Shown here one piece after another: positions 42,706-53,157 of a stretch of DNA of 64,000 nt. The notes beneath the pieces are model-generated. The model searched no databases, had not been told where the DNA came from, and saw only the letters and a list, made by a program, of their open reading frames with translations. Origin of the DNA: Oxyruncus cristatus. Taxonomy: Eukaryota; Chordata; Aves; Passeriformes; Cotingidae. The first letter of the stretch is position 1, and each line of letters begins with the position of its first letter. The position numbers and the translations under genes were made by a program. The stretch lies in the NCBI GenBank assembly GCA_013399855.1, contig VXAY01004338.1:171837-235836 (forward strand). Reading direction: 5' to 3'.

Positions 42706-42866
42706 GATGTGCACGCCACATCCCTGGAAGCACCCAAGGCCAGGCTGGGTGGGGCCCTGAGCACCTGCACTGGTGGGTGACATCCCTGCCCAAGGCAAGG
42801 CAGTGGAACTGGATGATCTTTAGGTCCCTTCCAACTCAAACCATTCTGTGATTCCATGATTCTACA
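42706..42866 (+). mobile_element. CR1 LINE 3' end fragment, second of a tandem pair
   Basis: CCACATCCCTGGAAGCACCC, CAAGGCCAGGCTGGGTGGGG, GGTGACATCCCTGCCCAAGG, GATGATCTTTAGGTCCCTTC and a full tip CATTCTGTGATTCCATGATT. Confidence 0.94.
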
Positions 42867-43629
42867 CCTGCAGGACAGTGAGTCCTTCCAGTGCCACTGC
42901 AAACCTGGAGGCATCCCAGTATTCCCTCTGTTCCCGCCGTGCACAGGAAAGACGGAGCGAGGATTTCCCCGAGGGGAGAACAATTCTGGAGCCACATCAT
43001 CAAGTTTTAAAGCTCCTTCCCTGCCCCTTTGTTGGTTTCTTTTAGCATCTTGCACATTCAGAGTTCCTGCTGACTCCACACTCTGCTCCCTGTTCCCAGC
43101 ACGCTCCGGGAGGAGCTGCCAGACAGGTTAGAGAGGGCGGATTAGACGCTGCTGACGGTATCGAGAAATCCTCATTTATACCCTGCCGTGGCAAGAACAG
43201 GATGCTCTTAGGGAAATCACTCCAATAATTCCTTGGGGATTGCTCTGAGCTTTGTTATCCAAAGCAAAAGGCTACCGTAGGTGCAGTTTTGTGCCTTGGG
43301 AATAGGCAGCACTGGGACAACCTTTGCCAGGCAGAGTTTAAGGAAATAGGGAATGGACTTGCAGGTGGGATTTCCTGCACAGCAGAATATTGAGGCAGAA
43401 ATATTGGATCTAGGAACAGGAATTGTCTGATGGCTGCAGGGTTTGGCCCTCCTTGATTAGATTTCCATCTTAGCTGGATTTGGGGAATTTCTGTGATATG
43501 AAATTTTAAAAAGAAAGGAGGAGATAGAATATCCAGGTGTGCTCCAGGGAACAGGCTGGGAGGGTTCCTGGGTGCCAGTGATCCCAGCACATCCCAGGCT
43601 GGGTTGCTGCTCCAAAGGCAGACCGTGTC
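42867..43629. other. Single-copy noncoding DNA
   Basis: Nothing recognised. Confidence 0.45.
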
Positions 43630-43790
43630 TCACCCTCTGGTAATTTCTCTTTATTCCTTGTCATTTTATATATGCTTAACGTGCAATTTATCTTTATTCC
43701 TTATTATTTGCTGTATGATTAATATGTGTGAGCAGAGCAGCTTTGGGGGCCGGATTACTCCGGCAATCACTAGAAAGCAAATCCCATTAG
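43630..43790. promoter_or_regulatory. AT-rich island, weak candidate noncoding element
   Basis: Two TTTATTCCTT units 41 bp apart (CTCTTTATTCCTTGTC, ATCTTTATTCCTTATT), ATATGCTTAACGTGC and GTATGATTAATATGTG. Short, without repeats. Confidence 0.35.
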
Positions 43791-44599
43791 GTTCCCCCGG
43801 AGTTGTGCCACACATCTGACAGGGCTATCTGACAGCACATCTCCCTCCGAGGAGGGATCTCTGCTCCCCTGGAAGCTGGAGTGAAACTTAATCGGGAATT
43901 ACACCCTCTAAATACCCACGGAGGAGAGAGTGGACTTTTCAAACTGTGCCTGCATCCCAAAGCCCTTAATCTTCTTAGGTAGTGAGGGAAAGCAGTGGTG
44001 ATGATGGTGTAGCTCACCAAGGGGGAACAAGGCTGGAGGAAAACTCCGGCTTTTCCTCTGTTTATCCCATTCCCCACTTAATTCCCCTTCCCAAGGATTT
44101 TTTAGCCCCCCCTCTCCACAGACAGCCTGCTGGAAAGAGCAAAGTGGCTCCCAGCAGCCGGCAGAGAAGGTCCTTCCTTTCCTCTTTTCCATTTAATTAA
44201 TTCCACAAGGATAGGAGGAAGAAGGAAGCCCTGGGAGTGTAAGTGCAGGGCAGCAGGTGGATCATGTGGAAGAGCAGGAATGCTGGTGGAAGATCCCACA
44301 GGAGATCCCAGCGGAGCTCTGGGCATTTCCCACAGGGCCGGGCAGGTCCGAGCCTGTGGATGGAGAAGCAGCACGTGGAGATGCCCCCGGAGCCCCGGGT
44401 GCCTCATCCTCCCCAGCACAGTCTCTCCTGGACGCTGATAATTCCACCCCAGATGGATTTAGCAGGAAAACTGCAGCACATCTGCTTGGCAGCTGTGGCA
44501 GCCTGGGATAGGCACAGAAATCCCACTTTCCACCTTTATTTTCAGCCAGAGCAGCTGGAATCGATACAAAAATCCCAGTGGGATAAATTTGAAGGGGGC
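43791..44599. other. Single-copy noncoding DNA
   Basis: Nothing recognised. Frames on both strands overlap. Confidence 0.45.
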
Positions 44600-44755
44600 G
44601 TGGAATGGTTTGGGTTGGAAGGGACCATAAAGATGACCCAAATCCACCCCCTGCCATGGGCAGGGACACCTTCCACTAGCCCAGGTTACTCCAGGCCCCG
44701 TCCAACCTGGCCTTGGACACTTCCAGGGGTGGGGAGTCCACAACCTCTATAGGCA
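44600..44755 (-). mobile_element. CR1 LINE 3' end fragment
   Basis: Reverse CR1: GTGGAATGGTTTGGGTTGGA, AGGGACCATAAAGATGACCC, CTGCCATGGGCAGGGACACC, GGCCTTGGACACTTCCAGGG. The terminal ATCATAGAATC units are missing. Confidence 0.95.
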
Positions 44756-45100
44756 ATGACCATGGAGGAAGAGGAAAAATGTTAAAAGCTGGGAAAAAAG
44801 GAAAAGAAAACTTCAGCTGTGTCTTGCTGGGAAAACTGGAAAGGACACAGCTTCAAGTACTGATTATTTTTATTTGGGAAAATATTATTCAAGGGCCCCT
44901 TTCCAAGGAAAGCAATCTGGGTTGTGTCTGGGCTGAGCACACAATGTCATCCCGCTGCAAAAAAAGCAAACATGGTACCAGGATGTCTAAACAGGAATGT
45001 CATGTGGGACACACATGAAGTAATCCCTCGCTCCAGGATGGGCTCAGCTGGAGAACTGTCCCTGGCCTGCCTACAGCCCTTGGAGAAGCTGTGCATCCAC
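44756..45100. other. Single-copy noncoding DNA
   Basis: Nothing recognised. Confidence 0.45.
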
Positions 45101-45215
45101 TGGAGCCGGTCCAGGGAGAGCAGCAAGAACCATCCGAGGGGGAAAATAATGACCTGAGAGGGGAGATTGAGCCAGTTGGGCTTGTTCAGTCTGGGAGAGT
45201 AGGGAGAGGGAAACG
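45101..45215 (+). mobile_element. CR1 LINE internal fragment (no 3' end)
   Basis: GGAGCCGGTCCAGGGAGAGC, GAACCATCCGAGGGGGAAAA and CCAGTTGGGCTTGTTCAGTC, then TGGGAGAGTAGG, corresponds to the CR1 region upstream of the 3' UTR. Both ends are cut. Confidence 0.7.
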
Positions 45216-45954
45216 TGCTCTTCAGCAGAGGCAGAGGGAGGAGATGGGTGCTCCCAGTGCCACCATACACAGGCGAGGTCACCACCTGACCACACCAAAA
45301 ACTGAGGATATTGCAAATGAATCCAGTGGATTTATTACCCAACAAAAGAAGAAACACAGTTCCCTGAGGTTTTGCCCTTGTTTCATCCCCATGGCGGAGT
45401 AAGGCAGGCAGGAGAGCGCTGTGGGATGAGTCCAGCGCGGAGCTGTCCGATCCTTCCTTCCTGCACTACCGGGAATAAGCAGAAATCCACTGTGTCCCGG
45501 CTCTCCTGCAGAAGGTTGGATCCTGGGACAGCTGCCCCGGGGAGGAGGGAGCTGGTGACGTTGTCTAGCTGAGCAAGCACTCGAGCTGGTGCAGCAAAGC
45601 CGCCGTAAGCACTTCAGCCCAGCTGGGAGGACGTCACGGTGCAGACAGGATACCTGCCGAGCCGGGGGCTCTCTGTGGAGCTGGCAGCAGTGGGAAAGGC
45701 CAGGATGAGGCATTGGGAATCAAAGCACTTGTGAGAACTCACAAAAGAGAGAGGGGAGCTGCTCATGGCCACTGTAAAGCTGGGAATTACTGCCACCATC
45801 AGTAGTCTTAATCCTAAGGAAGCCAACTCCAGGGTCCCATGGGGGCAGTTCCATGCTCCGAGTGCTCCTGGAACACTCGGAGGGACAAAGGAATGAACAG
45901 GGAGGATGCAGAGAGGAGTTTGGGGTTTGGGAAAGCCGCTTTCACAAGGGCTTC
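45216..45954. other. Single-copy noncoding DNA
   Basis: Nothing recognised. A 144-codon minus frame (45279-45713) is unsupported. Confidence 0.45.
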
Positions 45955-46330
45955 CATTGCAATTTTGCCTAATTAGTCTCCAATAATTAATGCTGTGAGT
46001 GCAACAGAGATGGAATCAGACAAAATGCCGGTGAGGAAACCCCATGGAAACCATCCGTCTTTGGGTAGTAATGATTATGTTCTTTTTTATTATTAAAGAT
46101 CCCATTAGAAAGAATTTATGATTTTTCCCCTTTGTGAGAGAAATAATCAACATTCCGTTGGCTGCTCCCGGTTTTGGTACCGAGCAGCCGCGGATCCGTA
46201 ATTAGCCACAGTTAAAAAGAAATTTTGCCTGATTGGCTTTTGGGGAACATTATTTCCAAATTACAGCCCCGCCGATTTATTTCCAGGGAAAATACACTCC
46301 CAATAAATAAGTCAAATACAGTTGGTCTGA
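45955..46330. promoter_or_regulatory. AT-rich island, candidate conserved noncoding element
   Basis: Contains GCCTAATTAGTCTCCAATAA, TTAATGCTGTGAGTGC, GTAGTAATGATTATG, TTTTTTATTATTAAAGATCC and CCGTAATTAGCCAC. No repeat or significant open frame. Confidence 0.45.
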
Positions 46331-47166
46331 AAAAACATTTGGATCCAGAAGAAAACACGCAGGGAAGGGAAATGACAGCACTGAGGGTGAGGGAGGGCCG
46401 TAACAGGGGCTGGGCCCAGAGCACTCCGCAGATTCCATCTGCATTTCCATTTGGGATGTGACCGGGATGAGCCGCTGTGTGTTTGTTCACATAAGTGATC
46501 CCACAAGAGTTTGGGCCCCTTTTGAGAGCCCCACAAACCACCAGGAGGGACGCGAGCGTGCTCTGGGCAAGAGGTGTTCCAGCTGGGAATCCTGGGATCA
46601 TCACCATGGCACAGGGACACCTGTCCTGACGGTGAGAGCAGCAGCTGCAGGACCTGCCCCTCCATGCACAGAGGTGCTGCTGAGGCTCAGCCAAACACCT
46701 GGAGAGCACAGCACAGAAGTTCCTGCTGAGGGAAGGAATGAGACGGGGATAATAAGGATGGGAATGAGACAGGGGGATGCCGAGGAAAGCCCTGGAATGT
46801 GAGCAAGCTCTGGAATTTTACAGAACAGCCAGCCAACTCAGCAATGGGCTCCTGACTTCTGAACAAGCTCCAAGCTGGGAGAGGACATGGATGGCTCCCA
46901 CTGCTCCCAGGCATGGAGGAAAATCACATCGAGGAACTCTCCATGGATCACAAAAAAAGCAGTGGCTCCAAACTCCTGTCCTGTCAGCAGTGGCAAACAG
47001 GAAAGAGGAACAACATGGGGATAACAGTGACCTCTCTCAGAGCCAGATCTGCATTCCCAGGGTGGGGAGAGGATATTCCAGCAGAAGCAAAGCAGTGTCT
47101 CCTGGGCATTCCCAGATCTACCGCTGCCCCGGGCCTCCCCTGAGAGGGCAAAGCTGCTCATTCCTC
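46331..47166. other. Single-copy noncoding DNA
   Basis: Frames of 165 and 189 codons on the minus strand oppose 114-146 codon frames on the plus strand. None is recognisable. Confidence 0.42.
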
Positions 47167-47220
47167 CATGGAAAGAGGTGGCCTTTGAGGTCCCTTCCAC
47201 CCCACAGCATTCCATGATTG
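47167..47220 (+). mobile_element. CR1 LINE 3' tip fragment (short)
   Basis: GGAAAGAGGTGGCCTTTGAG, GTCCCTTCCACCCCACAGCA and TTCCATGATTGC form a sense CR1 3' end. Confidence 0.8.
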
Positions 47221-47459
47221 CAAGGCCAGCAGAAGTGAGCAGCACTGTGAGCTCCATGTCTCCTCCACCTGCCTGTTTTCCAAGACACAGCACTGGCATT
47301 CCTGTTATCAATCCAGTTCTGCCTGGATATAAATAGGATATTTTCCCGGGACTGTGCTGTTCCAGCTCAAGGTGCAGCTTCACCCCTTCCATGGGTTCCA
47401 TCTCCACAGCTGCACTTGGAAGTGCCTTTAATGGGCAGCCATTACAGGAGAAGCCATTT

Positions 47460-47850
47460 GGAGATCATTCCCATGCTGGAAAATTTTCTTTCCAGAGCCA
47501 TATAATGCAAATTTCACTCTTTGCTTGTTGGGAGTTGATAAATTCCAACAGTGCCTGCCTCAAGTGAAAACATCCGAGTTTTATGCCGCCGGATTCGCTG
47601 CGGATTTTAAAAACAATGGCTGCACAAGTCCCATTTAATGTGGGAATTCAGCCTTTCGTTTCAAGCCCTCGGTTTCAGAGCGGCGCAATTGGCAGGCGGC
47701 TCCATTCCGCGTCCGGGAAGGATGGAGCAGGGAGCCTTTTCCCTCTGAATCAAATGGAATTGGTGATTTGCATGCACCTTTGGAGTCAAAATCAAACATT
47801 TGCCCTGGCTCGGCCCTGGCTTAATTAAACTGATGAGAAGACGTGATAGG
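47460..47850. promoter_or_regulatory. Island with POU octamer, candidate conserved noncoding element
   Basis: Repeat-free, moderately AT-rich. It has a perfect octamer ATGCAAAT at 47505-47512, TTGATAAATTCC, GATTTTAAAAACAATGGC (SOX-like ACAATGG), GATTTGCATGCACC and GGCTTAATTAAACTG. Confidence 0.42.
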
Positions 47851-48699
47851 CTTTTGGTCTGAGGCAAAAAGGATGCACAGAGCTGGAATTTGGAACAAAC
47901 ATAAAAAAACCTGCACAAGGCATGGCTGGAAGTGATAAGAAATGCCAAGACTATGCATTACATGGGATCACGGGATGAAAATAGAAAATATCCTTAAAAA
48001 AATCCCGGCGTGCTGTGCAAGTGTTGTCGGAAGGGTTGGATTGGATTACAGGCTTTATGGATAATGTCCTGCGAGCAGCACTGCCAGGAGCTGGCACCCG
48101 AGCTCCGGGGAGGGTCGTGGGGGTGAGCAGCTGGGGGCAGGCGAGGGAATGGGAATTTCAGCTTGGATACGGGCCAGGGGAACCGGAAGGGTCCTGTTCG
48201 CGGAGATGCGTTTGTGTGCTCAGATTCATTTCTGTAATGGAAGCTTTAATGTATTTTAAATGAGTTTAAATGCAAGTTCTAGAAAACAACCGCTCACTTC
48301 TGGTGAGCATCATCAGTTTAGGGAGCCCAGCGTTCTCTCTCCGTTATTCCTATCACTTCTGTCTCTGTGCAGCACCGCATTTGGGAATTTTGGGCGCCGA
48401 TGTTGTGAGAATTGGTAAACTGGCTTTTGTAACCTTAAAGCACAAACTTTCCTTTTGCCTTTCAAACCGTCAAGTCCAGAAATGAGGAACATGGGCATGT
48501 TCTCCTACCTCGGGTTGGCCAGAGCCCCATTCTAATGCGTGAATTAGGGGATGAAGGACTGAATCCCACTTCCCAATCACCACTTCCATCCCTGCCTGCT
48601 TCACCCAGTCCATATAAACTTGCTTTCCTCCTCTTGCTCAGGTTGCAGGTACCCAAAAGCAGGGAAGGGGTGCAGTGTTTTAAGAACACATTTTCCCCA
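47851..48699. other. Single-copy noncoding DNA
   Basis: AT-rich sequence with GCTTTAATGTATTTTAAATG near 48241. No gene or repeat is recognised. Confidence 0.42.
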
Positions 48700-48700
48700 G

Positions 48701-48719
48701 GAAAAAAAAAAAAAAAAAA
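48701..48719 (+). repeat. A18-19 homopolymer tract
   Basis: A long run of A, followed by GAGTTTATTTTTAAAAAAATG. It yields a Lys-rich translation in frame. Confidence 0.88.
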
Positions 48720-49680
48720 GAGTTTATTTTTAAAAAAATGTAATTTCAGAAGGCTGTTAAAAGGAGCTGATTGAAATAGATTTTGTTTTCACAAGACCAA
48801 TTGCCGGTGGAGCAACTGAGCTATTTATAGCCCAGAGCTTTGCACTTTTAAGTTGCTTGTTTGATACCAGTAAAATAAAGAACAAAGGAGGAATGTGTCT
48901 GACCTGATTTAACCCTCCAAAACCTGCTCTCTGCTTTGCCTTGGTCACTTGGGCTGCTTTTGGGGCCTTGGGAAAGCTCCTCCAGGATTTTCACCCCTCC
49001 TGGACATAAACCCTAAGATGTCTCGATGCTGATGTTTTTTAACAGGGTCATTTTTATAACCGCCATCAAAATTCAGTGTCAGCTGCATACAGCAGCTCCA
49101 GAGGATAAAATTCCATCCCATATTATTTTCCTCTTAGGAAGAGCCCCACACTGAGTCTCCACCAGCCCACCCCGTTTCCTACAGCACCAGAAGAACCAAA
49201 TTTATTTTCATTTTAAATACTTTGATGTCGGGGAACTTGGCTCTTGTACAGCCCTGAACTTCCAGCAGGAGGGAACAGTTTCCAGGACTTTTAACTTGAC
49301 TTGGTTTCCCACTGTTCTCTGGGATTTGCATTCATCTCAAGGGGGAGCTATTAATTTCCAAGCGGGATTTTCTCCCGCTCTTGGGCTTGCTGCTATTCCA
49401 GCAGTCACGCGAGGCGAGGCTCCTGCAAACCAACCTGTGCATCTGGTTTGGGAAGGACTGGTGGGAGTGGGAATGGAGGGGCCAGGCAGCACCGCTCCAG
49501 CTGATTTGGGAAGGGGAGAGGAGGAAGGAGGTCCCTGGGGACCTGTTTTCCCATCTCCCCCTGTATATCCCATGGTGTCACCTTGGAACCAAGCCAGGCC
49601 ACAGGAGGGTTTCTCCCATCCCGGTTTCAGTCCAGGAGCCACCGAGCTGGAGGTTAAATCTGAGCATCAGCTAACGAGGT
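48720..49680. other. Single-copy noncoding DNA
   Basis: Nothing recognised. Confidence 0.45.
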
Positions 49681-49783
49681 TAAACCCCCGAGTCAGCGCA
49701 AAGCCCAGCTCAGCCTAAACCCCGTGCGAGCGCAAAGCCCAGCTCAGCCTAAACCCCGTGCGAGCACAAAGCCCAGCTCAGCC
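49681..49783. repeat. 34-bp tandem repeat, 3 copies
   Basis: Units at 49681-49715 (35 bp), 49716-49749 and 49750-49783 all start TAAACCCC and end AAAGCCCAGCTCAGCC. Copies two and three differ at a single base, so the last duplication looks recent. Confidence 0.93.
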
Positions 49784-51294
49784 CTGGCTCCTGTCACAGC
49801 GTGCCCAGGAACTGAGACACATGGAATTGGGGGCTGAGAGGAGATGTCCTGTCCCCGGGGCAGCTCCGGCCGGGACGGGAGGGAACCCGGGCCATCCAGC
49901 TCCATGTGATCCCCTCGGATCCCAAAGCAGCACGAAGCCTCTTTCAAACGCCTGGATGCAGCACATCCATGAAACATGCGCTGCCATCCCGCCACACGCG
50001 ACTCTCCCGGCTCTTAGGGCCCTTACGGACAGGGCCTCGGGTACCCTGGGGTGCCCAGCACAGCTTCTTGCCAGGGGGTCAGATGGAGCCAGGGATGCAC
50101 AAACATCCGAGGGCTGAGGAAGGCGCCGGCTGCAGCCTCCAGGCTACTCCCGGTCTGTGCCAATCCCAGGATTTAATGCGCTTTCCGAGGAGACGCGGCC
50201 CCCCCCTCGCACTGTTCTGGTTTGGTGCCCAGAACATCTGGTCACCCTATAGCCTTTTTTTAATCCAATCGCTCCGTTCCCTCAGCACACTTCCGACTGC
50301 CGGCGGCTGAGCGGGCACCGGGGAGCCAGCGGGGCCCCCTCCCCGGCCCGGGGGGCTGCCGGGGGCATCCCAAATTCCACATGCCGCCTGCACGGGCCGC
50401 GCTCGTTCCCAGCTCAAACGCCAGATTCATCTCCAGCCGAAGGACAGGCGGTTTGAAGGGTGGTTTTGGGGGCACACGGCACGGAGGGTTTAGTGCCCAG
50501 GGCAGCCTCCCTGCATCCCGCTGAGCCTGGATGGGCACCGGGAACGGCCTCTGCCCCGGGGCAGGGATGGAAGTGGCCCCCCCGCCACGGGGTGCAGCCT
50601 CTCTAGCACAGCACCAAAACCACTCCTGCCACAGGCTTTGGGGTGAGGGCTCCCAGCCAGGGGCACCCAGAATCCTGACAGGTCAGGGGGCATCCCAAGG
50701 GAGCAGCACCCCAGGATCATCCGAAGAAACCATCACAGCCACTGCAGGGCCCACCGTGACCCCCCAGGGATGAGTGAGGCACTAAAAATCAGCTGAAATC
50801 ATAACATTTAAAAACCCACACCAAGCGAACCTGTTCCCCCCCTTTCCCTCAGCCATGACATAAGTATTCCAAGATGTTCACCCAAGGATTACACATCAGT
50901 GTGGGCCCTCAGCCTGGCACAGAACAGCACAGGCTCTGGTATTTGGGAGTGATATTTGAAATCCTACCCCCCAAGGAAAGCGTCAGGCAATAACATCCTG
51001 TTTTCTACGGAGAACGTTCCCCAGCCCCAGCACTGGGAAAAGGCTCCTCATTCCTTAGCAAAGCATGTAATGCAAAGCCTGAGCACTAAACCTCCGGCTT
51101 TACACTGCACACGGACTGGGAAGCAAATATTTCTCCAACAACATCACCACATGGAAAGTGTTTTGCGAATCTCCAGCCTTCTCACAATGTTGTCTTGGGA
51201 AAAAACAATCTGACCTGGTGGATCAGCATTGAGCTGGGAGGGACAGCAACCACTGCTGGCAGCTTAACTGGTACTTTTATATGGAAAAGGGGAG
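49784..51294. other. GC-rich single-copy DNA
   Basis: CpG-leaning at about 50170-50420. No gene or repeat recognised; frames overlap on both strands. Confidence 0.42.
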
Positions 51295-51475
51295 ATCTGG
51301 GGGAGGGAGGCCCTGGCACAGGTTGCCCAGAGAAGCTGTGACTGCCCCATCCTTGGAAGTGTCCAAGGCCAGGTTGGAATAACCTGGGATAGTGGGAGGT
51401 GTCCCTGTCCATGGCAGGGGGTTGGAATGAGATGGACTTTAAGGTCCCTTCCAGCACAAACCGTTCTGTGATTCA
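51295..51475 (+). mobile_element. CR1 LINE 3' end fragment, left of a tail-to-tail pair
   Basis: Sense CR1: CAGGTTGCCCAGAGAAGCTG, CCATCCTTGGAAGTGTCCAA, GGTGTCCCTGTCCATGGCAG, GACTTTAAGGTCCCTTCCAG, tip CGTTCTGTGATTC. Confidence 0.95.
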
Positions 51476-51570
51476 GACCGATTCCATGAAAAATTCCCCA
51501 CAAGATGGCACTGCTCCATCTGCTTTTCCCAGCTTGGAGGGCTGGGATCCAGCACAATGGAGAGCCACGG

Positions 51571-51935
51571 AGTCACAGGATCCTGGGAGAATCAGGGAAT
51601 GCTTTGCATGGGAAAGGACTTTAAGGATCATCTCATTCCACTCCCTGCCATGGGCACGGACACCTTCCATAGCCCAGGTTATTCCAACCTGGCCTTGGAT
51701 ACTTCCAGGCATAGGGCAGCCACAGCTTCTCTGAGCAACCTGTGCCAGGGCCTCCCCACCCTCACAGCCAAGAATTCCTTCCCCATATCCCGTCTATCCC
51801 TGCCCTCTGGCAGTGGGAAGCCATTCCCGGTGTCCTGTCCCTCCATCCCTTGTCCCCAGTCCCTCTCCAGCTCTTCTGGAGGTCCTTTAGGCCCTGGAAG
51901 GGGTCCCAAAGCCTCACCTGGGAGCTGCCACCCTC
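51571..51935 (-). mobile_element. CR1 LINE 3' region, right of a tail-to-tail pair
   Basis: Reverse CR1, about 365 bp: AGTCACAGGATCCTGGGAGA, GGACTTTAAGGATCATCTCA, CATGGGCACGGACACCTTCC, GCATAGGGCAGCCACAGCTT, CCCTCTGGCAGTGGGAAGCC, CCTTTAGGCCCTGGAAGGGG. Its tip faces the tip of the copy at 51295-51475 across about 95 bp. Confidence 0.96.
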
Positions 51936-53140
51936 CCACCCCGGGCGGTCCGGGAACATCGTCCCTCTGAGGCTGGAATGAAATATCTGACAGATGGCTT
52001 AAAAAAACAAAAAAAAAGCAATTATCAAAGGGGAAGATTCTGGAACATTTCCTTTGAAATCCAAGTTTGTTTAGCATTTTTAGCAGCTGAAATAATTCTC
52101 CGAACATCTGATAGGAGCTCCGAGTGCTCCCCTCCTTCCCGGCGCCAAACCTTTCACTCCCAGGCTAGAGGTGGCACAGCGAGTTCCCTGCTCTATTGCT
52201 ACTTTCAGTTTTCATTGGATAGAGGTGGAATTAGGGTAGGGACTGTGATACTGCTGGGCTTAATGTCCTTTTGAAACGCTCCGTGGCTTTCCAGAAGATG
52301 GTGCAGTTCCTATGCAGACAATAGAACCAAAATCCAACATGAGATCCCAGTTCCTATGGGTTTTCTGCCTGTACCGGGTGCCCACCTTCCCCATGGAACC
52401 CACCTGAGCCCCCACACCACTGGTGCTGCCCGTGGGATGAATCCAGATGTGGCATCAGCAGCTCAGGGGATGGATCCCTCCCATGGGAGCTGCCAATGCA
52501 AGCAAAGGACACTCCAATTTCCTGTGTTAAAAACCTCTGGAGACACCATACATCCAATGGGATGAGTCTCAGAAAAGAGGATAACAAGGCCCTGAAGGAG
52601 ATTAAAGTTCGTTCCTCCTGGTGTGAATCCGGAGGAGGAACCAGCTCTAATCCCGCTCCAGAGGGGAGATCAAAGGCCTGTAAGTCTCTTAAACTGCGTT
52701 CGTTCGGGCTGAGCCGGGAACCCTCCAGCTCTGCAGCTCCTTCCCAGTGCCATCCAGGGGGCAGAAAGGGCTCTGTGCCAGGAGGACACTGCCAGGGCTG
52801 GAGCATCCCTTGGGAAGGAGCTGCTGCCTCCCTGGAGCACCAGGACCCGGAGCGCTCAGGCTCCTGCCACTGCCTGGGGCCTTGCCTGCCTCAAACGACA
52901 ATCCCACGTGGTGTCCAGGGAATTCCCACCTACAGAAGGGGCATTAGGAAAGGTAGGAAAAAAGAGCTTTAAACCACAGACCCATCCCTGGGTGGTTGAT
53001 GCAAAAGATTATCTTCCCATGGAAAAAGGAAGGATAACTGAACCTTCCAGCTAAGTAGGGGAGACAAAGAAGAGGCATTTTGGGTTTTCAGTGGAGTTAT
53101 ATCCAGGTTGAACCATTTTTATTACTATTATTTTTATTAT
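51936..53140. other. Single-copy noncoding DNA
   Basis: Nothing recognised. Opposing frames of about 150 codons overlap at 52354-52972. Confidence 0.42.
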
Positions 53141-53157
53141 TTTTTTTTTTTTTTTTA
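53119..53157. repeat. T-rich tract
   Basis: Interrupted poly(T) with ATTACTATTATTTTTATTA leading into a run of about 18 T residues. Confidence 0.88.
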
